Assembly: GCA_028715435.1 (NCBI GenBank)
Contig: JAQURU010000001.1
Span: forward strand, 1-30,829
DNA: 30,829 nt
DNA from: Minisyncoccota bacterium
GTDB lineage: Bacteria; Patescibacteriota; Minisyncoccia; Minisyncoccales; CG1-02-41-26
Direction of reading: 5' to 3'
In this document: piece by piece, positions 13,691-20,481 of the stretch
Numbering within the stretch: position 1 is the first letter of the stretch
How the letters are laid out: the number at the start of each line of letters is the position of its first letter
Notes under the pieces: generated by a model
Database searches by the model: none
What the model saw: only the letters and a program-made list of their open reading frames with translations
Told to the model about the DNA's origin: nothing
Made by a program: the position numbers and the translations under genes

Positions 13691-15088
13691 TTATTTTTTA
13701 ATAATTTTTGGGCCAGTGGAAGTGTCTTCCACTAAATAGCCCAAATTTTCTATTTTTTGTCGAATTTCGTCAGCTTTTTGCCAATCTTTGGCTTGGCGGT
13801 ACTTTTCTCTTTGTTCTGCTAATTCTAAAATTTCTTTAGGAATTTCCTGTTTTTCTTTAGCTTTTTTAAAATCTAAAAATAAAAATATTTTGTTTATTTC
13901 TTTCAAAAAATTTAAGATTTTTTTGGCTTGATTGATGGCCAGTTCGTTTTTAGCAATTTGCTCGTTAGCTAAGCTAACTATTTCAAACAGCACTGCCTTG
14001 GCTTTGGGCGTGTTAAAATCGTCTTCCAAGGCCTGCCAAAACCTATCTTGTAATTCATTAAAAGCGGTAAAGACCAGCCCTTTACCATTTTTATTTATAT
14101 TTTGCAGTTCTGCAGCAAGGTTTTGCAGCTTTTCAACATTGGTTTTGGCTTCATTAACAGCCGTATCCTTTAAATCAATAGGGGAGCGGTAATGGCTGGA
14201 AAAGATAAACATCCGCAAAACTTGGGGCGAATTTTCTTTTCTAAAATCTCTTATGGTTGTAAAATTACCAAGCGATTTGCTCATTTTTTGGCCATCAACA
14301 GTTAAAAAGCCAGTGTGCATCCAATACTTAACCAAAGGAGATTTACCAGAAATTGCTTCCATTTGAGCGATTTCAGCTTCATGGTGGGGGAATATCAAGT
14401 CCCTAGCGCCTCCGTGAATATCGTATTGCGCCCCAAAGTATTTTTCAGTGATGGCAGTGTCTTCAATATGCCAGCCTGGCCTCCCTTTTCCCCATGGGCT
14501 AGGCCATGTTGGCTCACCCTCTTTAGATATTTTCCACAAGCAAAAGTCTGCTTTGTTTTTCTTTTCTATGCCCTCGTCGATTCTAGAGGTTCCATCTTCT
14601 GCAGCTTCCGCAGTTCGGCCTGAAAGCTTGCCGTATTCTTTAAATTTTGACACGTCGTAATAAATGCCATCAGTTGCTTGATAAGCAAATCCCTTGGCTA
14701 AAAGCCGTTCCACTTGGCTGATAATTTCTTTAATATGCTCAGTGGCTCGGGCGTATTTATTAATGCTTTTAATTTGCAAAACCTGCATGTCAGTCATATA
14801 CTCTTTTTCAAATTGTTTGGCCAATTCCTTTGGGCTGATATTTTTTTCTTTAGCTCTTTGAATTATTTTATCGTCAATATCAGTGATATTTTGCAAATAA
14901 AAAACATCAAACTTGAAATATTTTAAGTAATTCACAAACATATCAAAGGCCACGTAAGTTCTGGCATGGCCTACGTGCGAATAATCATAAACAGTTGGCC
15001 CGCAAACAAAAAGATTTATCTTGTCTTTTTTAATAGGGGATAAGGGCTCAATTTTGCTTGATAAGGTATTATAAATTTTAATTGGCAT
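13691..15088 (-). CDS. cysS: cysteinyl-tRNA synthetase
   Basis: 465 residues, normal length. It charges tRNA-Cys. The zinc ligand region FVCGPTVYDYSHVGHARTY contains the HIGH-type motif HVGH (38-41). GARDLIFPHHEAEIAQMEA supplies further zinc and active-site residues, and KMSKS is at 268-272 (DGQKMSKSLGNF). The C-terminal helical tRNA-binding domain is complete. No SD; the promoter at 15101-15129 puts the transcription start about 6 nt from the ATG. It converges on the nuclease-primase gene. Confidence 0.97.
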   Translation of the reverse strand: MPIKIYNTLSSKIEPLSPIKKDKINLFVCGPTVYDYSHVGHARTYVAFDMFVNYLKYFKFDVFYLQNITDIDDKIIQRAKEKNISPKELAKQFEKEYMTDMQVLQIKSINKYARATEHIKEIISQVERLLAKGFAYQATDGIYYDVSKFKEYGKLSGRTAEAAEDGTSRIDEGIEKKNKADFCLWKISKEGEPTWPSPWGKGRPGWHIEDTAITEKYFGAQYDIHGGARDLIFPHHEAEIAQMEAISGKSPLVKYWMHTGFLTVDGQKMSKSLGNFTTIRDFRKENSPQVLRMFIFSSHYRSPIDLKDTAVNEAKTNVEKLQNLAAELQNINKNGKGLVFTAFNELQDRFWQALEDDFNTPKAKAVLFEIVSLANEQIAKNELAINQAKKILNFLKEINKIFLFLDFKKAKEKQEIPKEILELAEQREKYRQAKDWQKADEIRQKIENLGYLVEDTSTGPKIIKK

Positions 15089-15100
15089 AGAAGTTCAATT

Positions 15101-15129
15101 ATTATAAACCTTTTTTCACAGATTGCCAA
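15101..15129 (-). promoter_or_regulatory. cysS promoter (minus strand)
   Basis: Reading leftward: TTGGCA (15129-15124), 17-bp spacer, perfect TATAAT (15106-15101). Near-leaderless transcript expected. The -35 overlaps that of the divergent promoter at 15123-15151. Confidence 0.7.
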
Positions 15130-15151
15130 ACTATTTTTAAACTGATAAAGT
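15123..15151 (+). promoter_or_regulatory. promoter of the 73-residue gene
   Basis: TTGCCA (15123-15128), 17-bp spacer ending TGA, TAAAGT (15146-15151). It shares its -35 bases with the cysS promoter on the other strand, so only one polymerase can bind at a time. Confidence 0.5.
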
Positions 15152-15203
15152 TATGTAAAGCAGCTTCTTGAATGTTTTTTAACAATTTACAAAGGAGCAA
15201 GGC

Positions 15204-15425
15204 ATGCATGAGACAAGAAAAATTATAATAAATGGAAATAACCTTGAAATTTGGCAAGATGGCTCGCGTGATGAAAAAATTATAGCTGTTATTGCCTTGA
15301 CAGAAGAAGAAGCACTGATAGATTGTTTAGGGGATAGTTCTATTGTAGGGTTATTGTTAAAGTTTTTTGATGCTGGTAAAAAAGAAGGAGTGCGAGAGCA
15401 TAAGCATCCAGTCCTTAAAGCTTGA
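15204..15425 (+). CDS. small acidic protein of unknown function (73 aa)
   Basis: 73 residues; SD AAGGAG lies 8 nt before the ATG. It starts with a beta-like segment (TRKIIINGNNLEIWQDG), then an acidic and hydrophobic middle (VIALTEEEALIDCLGD) and a Lys/His-rich end (EGVREHKHPVLKA). No membrane helix or known motif. No terminator separates it from the next promoter (15422-15449), whose -35 overlaps the gene's last codons. Confidence 0.65.
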   Translation: MHETRKIIINGNNLEIWQDGSRDEKIIAVIALTEEEALIDCLGDSSIVGLLLKFFDAGKKEGVREHKHPVLKA

Positions 15426-15449
15426 CTTTTCCTGGATACATGCTATAAT
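15422..15449 (+). promoter_or_regulatory. strong promoter of the membrane mini-protein cluster
   Basis: TTGACT (15422-15427), 16-bp spacer ending TGC (extended -10), perfect TATAAT (15444-15449). Confidence 0.75.
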
Positions 15450-15505
15450 ATAGATAAAGAAATTTTATAATTTATTAAATTTTTGCTCAAAAGGAGGTGA
15501 AAATA

Positions 15506-15634
15506 ATGTATTTTGAGCATAAAGGAAAGATCGGGTTGGTTATTGCCGTTTTAACGGCAATAACCCTTTGGTCCGTACTTACGTACGGGCCAGCCCGGGA
15601 ATTCGTATTGGCCTGCCTTATAATACTTCAATAA
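15506..15634 (+). CDS. 42-residue membrane mini-protein
   Basis: A perfect SD (AAGGAGGTGA, 15491-15500) lies 5 nt before the ATG. 42 residues: a short charged start (MYFEHKGK), a hydrophobic segment IGLVIAVLTAITLWSVLTYG (residues 9-28), and a second hydrophobic end (REFVLACLIILQ). It is predicted to span or lie in the membrane. Much of the coding DNA is inverted repeat (15538-15565, 15573-15588), so the RNA may be as important as the peptide. No family recognised. Confidence 0.55.
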   Translation: MYFEHKGKIGLVIAVLTAITLWSVLTYGPAREFVLACLIILQ

Positions 15635-15650
15635 ATATTTTAAGGCAGGC
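15538..15650 (+). repeat. three consecutive inverted repeats
   Basis: GGTTATTGCCGTT (15538-15550) faces AACGGCAATAACC (15553-15565), 13 bp. CCGTAC/GTACGG (15573-15578 with 15583-15588) follows. GCCTGCCTTA/TAAGGCAGGC (15611-15620 with 15641-15650) encloses the stop codon of the 42-residue ORF. No T-run follows, so they are not ordinary terminators. The stretch 15635-15781 otherwise shows nothing I can assign. Confidence 0.6.
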
Positions 15651-15781
15651 AAAAGGGCAATGGAACTGCACATTCCAAAGCTCTTTTTGTTTGCAGCAAA
15701 ACTTGATTTTCGCAAGAAAAGGATGTAAATCTAAAATCAGAGTTAAATAACTTAAAAATTTTGATTCGAAAGGAGCTGGCT

Positions 15782-15994
15782 ATGCAATACGTTGTAGTTC
15801 GTAATAATGACGGAACGATAGCAACTTTCTTATCGGCTGATTTTGAAAATCGTATTTTTAGTTTATCAAATGTTTCTTTGGAGACCAAAACTATTCCAGA
15901 CAATCTTAAAGATTTGCCAAAAGAAGAGATGAGGAAAAAACTTTGGGATTTAGAAAATTACCAGGAGGAGAAAATAAGAAGTGGTGATTCTTAA
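15782..15994 (+). CDS. small protein of unknown function (70 aa)
   Basis: ATG 15782 is chosen over an in-frame TTG at 15761 because the SD AAAGGAG lies 7 nt before it. 70 residues: a beta-rich start (MQYVVVRNNDGTIATFLSADF) and a charged helical end (LPKEEMRKKLWDLENYQEEK). No membrane helix or known motif. Its last 14 bases overlap the start of the next mini-protein gene, which implies translational coupling. Confidence 0.65.
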   Translation: MQYVVVRNNDGTIATFLSADFENRIFSLSNVSLETKTIPDNLKDLPKEEMRKKLWDLENYQEEKIRSGDS

Positions 15995-16160
15995 AATTAA
16001 AAGGTGGCTTTTGTGGGTGCCTGTGCTGCTGTTTTTTGGAGCTCCTGTTATCTTTTGGGCAGTAATTGTTGTTTTTAAAAAAATACCCAAAAGAAGGAAG
16101 GGGAGGAAAGAAAAACAGGAGTCCTGGCACTCTTGGTGGTGGTATATTAAGAAACAATAA
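15981..16160 (+). CDS. 59-residue basic membrane mini-protein
   Basis: GTG start at 15981 (a second GTG follows at 15984); AGGAGGAG at 15963-15970 is the likely SD. 59 residues: MVILKIKRW, a strongly hydrophobic helix (residues 10-32, LLWVPVLLFFGAPVIFWAVI), a very basic linker (KKIPKRRKGRKEKQ), and a Trp-rich tail (SWHSWWWYIKK). One membrane helix with a cytoplasmic basic, Trp-rich tail is expected. It overlaps the 70-residue gene by 14 nt and ends just before a terminator. No family recognised. Confidence 0.55.
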   Translation: MVILKIKRWLLWVPVLLFFGAPVIFWAVIVVFKKIPKRRKGRKEKQESWHSWWWYIKKQ

Positions 16161-16166
16161 ATTTTA

Positions 16167-16199
16167 GCGGAGTTTCTATTGAAACCCCGCAATTTTTTT
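16167..16199 (+). terminator. intrinsic terminator before dnaX
   Basis: GCGGAGTTTC (16167-16176) pairs with GAAACCCCGC (16181-16190) with one mismatch, then a run of seven T. Confidence 0.8.
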
Positions 16200-16202
16200 A
16201 TC

Positions 16203-16231
16203 TTGCTAAAAAATCAATGAAAAGTTAAGAT
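16203..16231 (+). promoter_or_regulatory. dnaX promoter, probably leaderless
   Basis: TTGCTA (16203-16208), 17-bp spacer, TAAGAT (16226-16231). The predicted start falls at 16238-16240, that is, at the A of the dnaX ATG. Confidence 0.5.
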
Positions 16232-16239
16232 ATTATAAT

Positions 16240-17406
16240 ATGAATTTAGTATTATATCGAAAATACAGGCCAAAGACCTTTGCTGAAGTTGTGGGCCAGG
16301 GGCCAATTATCCAAACCTTAACCAATGCCATTGCCAAAAATATGATTGGCCACGGATATTTGTTTTCTGGGTCGCATGGCTGTGGCAAAACATCAGTGGC
16401 TCGGCTGTTCGCTAAATCCATAAATTGCCAAAACAGAAAAGATGGCGAATTTGAGCCTTGCAATAAATGCGAATCTTGTTTGGAAATAAACCAAGGCAAT
16501 GCCATTGACTTGATTGAAATTGATGCTGCCTCAAATCGGGGCATTGATGAAATGAGGGAACTGAAAGAGGGGATAAGGTTCAGGCCAGTGAAGTCAAAAT
16601 ACAAGGTTTTTATTATTGATGAAGCCCATCAATTAACCAAAGAAGCAGCCAATGCTTTATTGAAAACATTAGAAGAGCCCCCAGCTCATGCTGTTTTTAT
16701 TTTAGCCACAACAGAGCTTCATAAAATGATTCCAACCATTCAATCTCGCTGCCAGCAATTTAGCTTTAGAAAGCTGAAATTACCCGAGTTGGTTGGCCGT
16801 TTAGAGCATATTTTAAAACAAGAAAAGATTAAATTTGAAAAAGCAGCTTTGGAAATGATTGCTCAAAAAGCCAGCGGCAGTGTTAGGGATGCAGAAACCC
16901 TGCTTGACCAAGCAATAAGTTTTAGCGGTTGCGAGCCCGCTCGCAACGCTTCACAAGCAGGCTCGCGTAGCGATGCGGGCGAGGGAGTGTTAAAAACAGA
17001 AATTGTCCAAGCGATTTTGGGTGTGGCTGATAAAACAGCTATCTTTAATTTTTTGGATTTTTTGCAAAATAAAAATGCTAAAAGCGCTTTTGAGCTTTTA
17101 ACTGAATTAAGGTTTTCCGGAGTTGACCTAAAAGAGTTTGTTGGGGATTTAATTGAGCACTTGAGAGAGGCCTTGTTTTTGAAAATTGACCCAAACCAAG
17201 AAAGCGCATTGGTTTTGGTGTTCACTGCTGAAGAAAAAGCTAAACTGCTGAACTTAGCCCAAAAATACACAGAGCAGGAATTAAAAAATATCATTGATTT
17301 GTTTATGACAGCGGAAAATAAAATGAAATATGCTTCAATTATCCAGCTTCCCTTGGAATTAGCCGTGGTTGACTGCTGTTTTGGGAGCAACTTGAATAAC
17401 AAGTAA
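16240..17406 (+). CDS. dnaX: DNA polymerase III subunit gamma/tau
   Basis: 388 residues; the clamp-loader ATPase. Walker A is GSHGCGKT (44-51), the zinc module has C63, C74, C77 and C80, and FIIDEAHQLT (Walker B), LATTELHKM and IQSRCQQF (sensor region) follow. The domain III collar follows, but there is no long tau extension, so it is a gamma-like short form. Residues about 231-249 are an in-frame GC-rich insertion (CEPARNASQAG, SRSDAGEG) between DQAISFSG and VLKTEIVQAIL. That is where the family has only a short linker. Confidence 0.95.
   Translation: MNLVLYRKYRPKTFAEVVGQGPIIQTLTNAIAKNMIGHGYLFSGSHGCGKTSVARLFAKSINCQNRKDGEFEPCNKCESCLEINQGNAIDLIEIDAASNRGIDEMRELKEGIRFRPVKSKYKVFIIDEAHQLTKEAANALLKTLEEPPAHAVFILATTELHKMIPTIQSRCQQFSFRKLKLPELVGRLEHILKQEKIKFEKAALEMIAQKASGSVRDAETLLDQAISFSGCEPARNASQAGSRSDAGEGVLKTEIVQAILGVADKTAIFNFLDFLQNKNAKSAFELLTELRFSGVDLKEFVGDLIEHLREALFLKIDPNQESALVLVFTAEEKAKLLNLAQKYTEQELKNIIDLFMTAENKMKYASIIQLPLELAVVDCCFGSNLNNK
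16927..16986 (+). repeat. GC-rich palindromic element inserted in frame in dnaX
   Basis: About 60 bp, roughly 70% G+C within an AT-rich gene. GCCCGC-TCGC (16935-16944) pairs with GCGA-T-GCGGGC (16970-16980) around smaller GCGAG/CTCGC repeats. It keeps the frame and codes for Ala/Gly/Ser/Arg. It behaves like the palindromic elements known to sit inside Rickettsia genes. Confidence 0.65.
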
Positions 17407-17443
17407 TTCTATGTTAACTTGATATAGGTAGGTTAACATAGAA
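17407..17443. promoter_or_regulatory. 12-bp inverted repeat operator of the HTH/Doc module
   Basis: TTCTATGTTAAC (17407-17418) and GTTAACATAGAA (17432-17443) are perfect inverted repeats with a 13-bp centre, ending 7 bp before the HTH gene. This is the expected position for an autoregulatory toxin-antitoxin operator. The exact promoter is unclear. Confidence 0.7.
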
Positions 17444-17449
17444 ATATGT

Positions 17450-17704
17450 ATGGACAAAATGTTTGTTTCCACAAATGAATTAGCCAAAATGCTTGGCATA
17501 AGCCGAATCGCAGTTTATAAGCAAATAAGAAGCGGAAAAATAAAAGCCACCAAAAGGGGCAGAAATTTTTTTATTGAGCGGAGTGATTTAAATAATATTT
17601 TTAAAAACACACTCACTGAAAAAGAAAAAACAGAAATTAAAAAAGCAGTTCAAAAAACAGTTCAAGATTTTGGCGAAACCTTAAGATTGCTTGGCAAAAC
17701 ATAA
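17450..17704 (+). CDS. excisionase/MerR-like DNA-binding protein, likely antitoxin
   Basis: 84 residues. Residues 5-50 form an excisionase-type winged helix-turn-helix: VSTNELAKMLGISRIAVYKQIRSGKIKATKRGRNFFIERSDL. The charged C-terminal part (TEKEKTEIKKAVQKTVQDFGETLRLLG) is probably a helix that binds the toxin. The ATG is followed by an in-frame ATG at codon 4; no SD is obvious. The stop lies 5 nt before the Doc-like gene. The inverted repeat at 17407-17443 is its probable binding site. Confidence 0.8.
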   Translation: MDKMFVSTNELAKMLGISRIAVYKQIRSGKIKATKRGRNFFIERSDLNNIFKNTLTEKEKTEIKKAVQKTVQDFGETLRLLGKT

Positions 17705-17709
17705 ATAAT

Positions 17710-18132
17710 ATGATAGAAATTTTATCAATTATAGAAGTGGAAGCAATCGCTTTTGAATTAGCTAGAGAATTGCTTAGCTTTGACGAACATATTCCTGAAT
17801 TTTCAACCCGTTTCCCTAATGTTTTGGAAAGCTGCTTATTAACGCCATTTCAGACATTTTCCAAAAAACCTCTTTATAAGGGTTTATTAGGAAAAGCGGC
17901 TATCCTTTTTTATTTATTGATAAAAAACCATCCTTTTCAAAACGGCAACAAAAGAATAGCCATTACCGCATTGCTGGCCTTTTTTTATAAAAACAAAAAA
18001 TGGCTGGAGGTTGACACAAAAGAGTTTTATAATTTCGCTATTTGGGTAGCGCAAAGCCCAAGGCAGTTAAAAGATGAAACAGTTATGGCTATTGAAAAAT
18101 TTTTAAAAACGCACACAGTAAGCTTAAAGTAA
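17710..18132 (+). CDS. Fic/Doc-family protein, likely toxin
   Basis: 140 residues. The core motif is HPFQNGNKR (H74-R82), within a helical NHPFQNGNKRIAITALLAFF typical of Doc (death-on-curing) proteins. Doc phosphorylates EF-Tu; Fic relatives AMPylate targets. The metal-binding acidic residue of the motif (HxFx-D/E) is Asn here, which could alter or reduce activity. It follows the HTH gene by 5 nt, an antitoxin-toxin order. The stop lies 4 nt before tRNA-Gln. There is no clear inhibitory (S/T)xxxE(G/N) helix. Confidence 0.82.
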   Translation: MIEILSIIEVEAIAFELARELLSFDEHIPEFSTRFPNVLESCLLTPFQTFSKKPLYKGLLGKAAILFYLLIKNHPFQNGNKRIAITALLAFFYKNKKWLEVDTKEFYNFAIWVAQSPRQLKDETVMAIEKFLKTHTVSLK

Positions 18133-18136
18133 TTAT

Positions 18137-18207
18137 TGCGGGGTCGTCTAATGGTAGGACCACGGACTTTGAATCCGTTTATCTAAGTTCGACTCTTAGC
18201 CCCGCAG
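18137..18207 (+). tRNA. tRNA-Gln (anticodon TTG)
   Basis: 71-nt cloverleaf: acceptor TGCGGGG/CCCCGCA with discriminator G, anticodon arm ACGGA-CTTTGAA-TCCGT (TTG, reads CAA), T arm CTAAG-TTCGACT-CTTAG. No encoded CCA. It probably shares a transcript with the toxin gene or the HAD gene. Confidence 0.92.
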
Positions 18208-18252
18208 CACTTCAACTCGCTTCATCCAAAAAAAGAAGCAAAGTATATTAAT

Positions 18253-19101
18253 ATGGAAAATGTGATTATTACAAACCAAGAGAAGTTTGAGCAAATAAAA
18301 GCAGCGATGAAGAAAAGTGGGGCAAATAGTCTGCATGTTTTAGCTGATTTTGACCGCACTTTAACCAAAATGTTTGTTAATGGTAAAAAAGTTTGGTCGT
18401 TAATGGGGGTTTTGCGCGAAACCGATATTTTGCCCCAAGAATATAATATAAACACCCAAGAGCTTTTTAATTATTACCAGCCCATGGAAGCAGACCCTTT
18501 AAGTGCTAAAGAAGAAAAGAAAAAATTAATGGATGAGTGGTGGACAAAAGCGTTTAGTTTAATGATTGAGTTTGGCTTTAATAAAAGCCATTTGCAAAAA
18601 ATTATTAACGCAAAAATGATTGCATTCAGAGAGCAAGCCGGAGATTTTTTTAATATTTTAAAGCACAAAAATATTCCATTAGTGGTTATGTCAGCTTCTG
18701 GGGTGGGGGAGGCAATTAAGCTAACTTTTGAACAAAACAATTTTTTATTTGACAATATTTTTATAATTTCTAATTCTTTTGAGTGGAGCGAACAGGGGGT
18801 TGCCATAAAGCCAAAACTGCCCATAATCCACAGCTTAAATAAAGACGAAACTTTAGTGGCTGATTTTCCTGAAATTTTTACTAAAGTAAAAAACCGCAAA
18901 AATGTTATTTTGCTTGGGGATAATGCAGAGGACGTGGCAATGGTTGAAGGATTTGAATATGATAATTTAATAAAAATCGGGTTTTTGAACGAAAATGTTG
19001 AGGAAAATTTAGAGCTTTACAAACAAAATTTTGATGTTATAATAACCCACGATGGCTCAATGGAATTTATCAATGAGCTGTTATTAGAAATCGCAAATTA
19101 A
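18253..19101 (+). CDS. HAD-superfamily hydrolase, pyrimidine 5'-nucleotidase (UMPH-1) like
   Basis: 282 residues. Motif I is ADFDRTLT (nucleophile D32, D34), motif II VVMSASGVGEAI, and motif III LLGDNAEDVAMVEG. The cap region (YYQPMEADPLSAKEEKKKLMDEWW) matches the UMPH-1 family, which dephosphorylates pyrimidine nucleoside monophosphates. Substrate is inferred from family only. The ATG lies 45 nt after tRNA-Gln, without SD. Confidence 0.82.
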   Translation: MENVIITNQEKFEQIKAAMKKSGANSLHVLADFDRTLTKMFVNGKKVWSLMGVLRETDILPQEYNINTQELFNYYQPMEADPLSAKEEKKKLMDEWWTKAFSLMIEFGFNKSHLQKIINAKMIAFREQAGDFFNILKHKNIPLVVMSASGVGEAIKLTFEQNNFLFDNIFIISNSFEWSEQGVAIKPKLPIIHSLNKDETLVADFPEIFTKVKNRKNVILLGDNAEDVAMVEGFEYDNLIKIGFLNENVEENLELYKQNFDVIITHDGSMEFINELLLEIAN

Positions 19102-19185
19102 AAATTAGGATATTAGTTTGTAGCAAGCAAATTGTTTAATTTTCAATTAAATAATTTAATTGTTGTAAAAACAGGAGATGAGAAA

Positions 19186-19419
19186 ATGGGCAAAAACGAA
19201 AAAATCATTAAAAGGGAACAAGTGGGGAAGGGGCCTCACGGAGAGGCGATTTTTCACCTTGTATTGCAGGAAAAGCAAGGAGTTTTTCAACATATCCTTG
19301 GATGCCCGGATTTAAAAAGAGCATTTGAAATCAAAGGGCAAAACCAAGAATATCTTCCCCAAACAAAATTGGACAAAGATGTCCTTGCGTTTCGGGAAAT
19401 ATTAGAAGCGGGGAGTTAA
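19186..19419 (+). CDS. small protein of unknown function (77 aa)
   Basis: ATG 19186 is chosen over an in-frame TTG at 19132 because the SD AGGAG lies 8 nt before it. 77 residues: basic start (MGKNEKIIKREQVGKG), then PHGEAIFHLVLQEKQGVFQHILGCPDLKRAF and a charged helical end. No membrane helix or known motif. An AT-only palindrome (CAATTAAA/TTTAATTG, 19144-19162) lies upstream. Closed by its own terminator. Confidence 0.65.
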   Translation: MGKNEKIIKREQVGKGPHGEAIFHLVLQEKQGVFQHILGCPDLKRAFEIKGQNQEYLPQTKLDKDVLAFREILEAGS

Positions 19420-19436
19420 AATGTTTTGCACAAAAA

Positions 19437-19475
19437 ATGCCAGGTTGCAAGAAAGCGAACCTGGCATTTGCTTTT
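19437..19475 (+). terminator. intrinsic terminator
   Basis: ATGCCAGGTT (19437-19446) pairs perfectly with AACCTGGCAT (19458-19467), followed by a T-rich tract. Confidence 0.85.
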
Positions 19476-19516
19476 TTACAGTGCTAAAATGAATTTAAAC
19501 AAACCCCTAATCTCAA

Positions 19517-19544
19517 TTTTGCATTTTGACTTTTGCATTTTGAG
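19517..19544 (+). repeat. two tandem copies of a 14-bp AT-rich unit
   Basis: TTTTGCATTTTGAC and TTTTGCATTTTGAG follow one another directly. Low-complexity intergenic DNA. Confidence 0.6.
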
Positions 19545-19552
19545 TCATTTTT

Positions 19553-19630
19553 ATGGATATCTATAAACTAATGTCGGCCTTAATTTTGCTTATTGCTCTT
19601 GCTTCTGTGATCTCTTTTATTGTAAAGTAA
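19553..19630 (+). CDS. possible 25-residue hydrophobic peptide
   Basis: ATG to TAA, 25 residues, almost all one hydrophobic helix (LMSALILLIALASVISFIV) with Lys at both ends. No SD. It could be a real single-pass membrane peptide or chance in AT-rich DNA; I lean to the latter. Confidence 0.25.
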   Translation: MDIYKLMSALILLIALASVISFIVK

Positions 19631-19647
19631 AATAAAGGTCATAAAAT
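19620..19647 (+). promoter_or_regulatory. promoter of the secreted protease
   Basis: TTGTAA (19620-19625), 16-bp spacer, TAAAAT (19642-19647). Predicted leader of about 5 nt before the ATG at 19659. Confidence 0.45.
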
Positions 19648-19658
19648 AATTCATTTAT

Positions 19659-20408
19659 ATGAAAAAAAATAATTTTTTGAAAATTTTTATTTGCTTTTTA
19701 GCGATTATTTTGCTTATTGCCGGTTTGGCTGGAAGCAGTGTTTTAGCAAAAAGCAATAAGGATGAAAAAGATGTAAGAGTAAAAGTTTTTGTGCATTATC
19801 CTCGTCCAGATGGAGGGAAGCCACAAAAATCAGCTTGTTTGGATACTGTTAATGACCAAATAGAAAATTATGGCTTAGTTGGCTGGAAATTGCCAAGTAG
19901 CACAATTTCTTTTAGTGTTAACTATAGTTCCAAACCATTAAATATGTCGAATGAAAACGTGAAGTCAGCAATAACAAATGCCTTTCAAACCTGGGAAACA
20001 AGCGATGTAAACTTTCAAGAAGGCGCGGCCAGCAGTGTTGCACGCTATCAATACGATGGCGTTAATTTAGTGGCTTGGGGCAGTGTGCCCAATAACGCTA
20101 TTGCTGTTACCTATACCTGGTATTATCCGAATACTGGGCAATGGGTTGAGTCAGATACAATTTTAAACAAAAAATTGAAATGGGCTTGGACTGAATATTT
20201 AGGTGATGACTGCGCAGGAGCACCCAATGCCTATGACATTCAAAATATCATGACGCATGAAAACGGCCATTGGGCTGGTCTTGATGATCTTTATAGCTCT
20301 GCTAGCCGTGATTTAACAATGTATGGCTATGGCATGCCCAGCGAGTTGAAAAAAGACACTTTGGGCCTGGGAGACACTTTGGGCTTAGGTGTTCTTTATG
20401 GAGATTAG
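19659..20408 (+). CDS. secreted matrixin-like zinc metalloprotease
   Basis: 249 residues. A signal peptide (lysines, then a hydrophobic core at residues 8-30, ending SSVLAKS) directs export. The catalytic motif HENGHWAGLDD (H200, E201, H204, D210) is the HExxHxxGxxH/D zinc site of metzincins such as matrixins. AFQTWETSDVNFQE upstream matches the matrixin segment before the active site. MYGYGMPSELKKDTLGLGD after it should hold the Met-turn. No prodomain is evident. It may process surface proteins or act on a host cell; the target is unknown. No SD; near-leaderless. Confidence 0.82.
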   Translation: MKKNNFLKIFICFLAIILLIAGLAGSSVLAKSNKDEKDVRVKVFVHYPRPDGGKPQKSACLDTVNDQIENYGLVGWKLPSSTISFSVNYSSKPLNMSNENVKSAITNAFQTWETSDVNFQEGAASSVARYQYDGVNLVAWGSVPNNAIAVTYTWYYPNTGQWVESDTILNKKLKWAWTEYLGDDCAGAPNAYDIQNIMTHENGHWAGLDDLYSSASRDLTMYGYGMPSELKKDTLGLGDTLGLGVLYGD

Positions 20409-20427
20409 TGATTTTCTCATTATCCAG

Positions 20428-20455
20428 AACTCCAGCACTTGTTGCTGGAGTTTTT
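20428..20455 (+). terminator. intrinsic terminator after the protease
   Basis: AACTCCAGCA (20428-20437) pairs with TGCTGGAGTT (20443-20452), then TTTTT. It overlaps the -35 region of rarA. Confidence 0.8.
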
Positions 20456-20466
20456 GGGTGTAAAAT
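20439..20466 (+). promoter_or_regulatory. rarA promoter
   Basis: TTGTTG (20439-20444), 16-bp spacer, TAAAAT (20461-20466); leader of about 9 nt. The -35 lies inside the preceding terminator hairpin. Confidence 0.4.
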
Positions 20467-20481
20467 ACAAATAAGAACTTT

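Noticed and set aside
15568..15750. 60-residue ORF across the inverted repeats
   Set aside because: No SD, overlaps the well-supported 42-residue ORF in another frame, and spans the repeats; probably chance.
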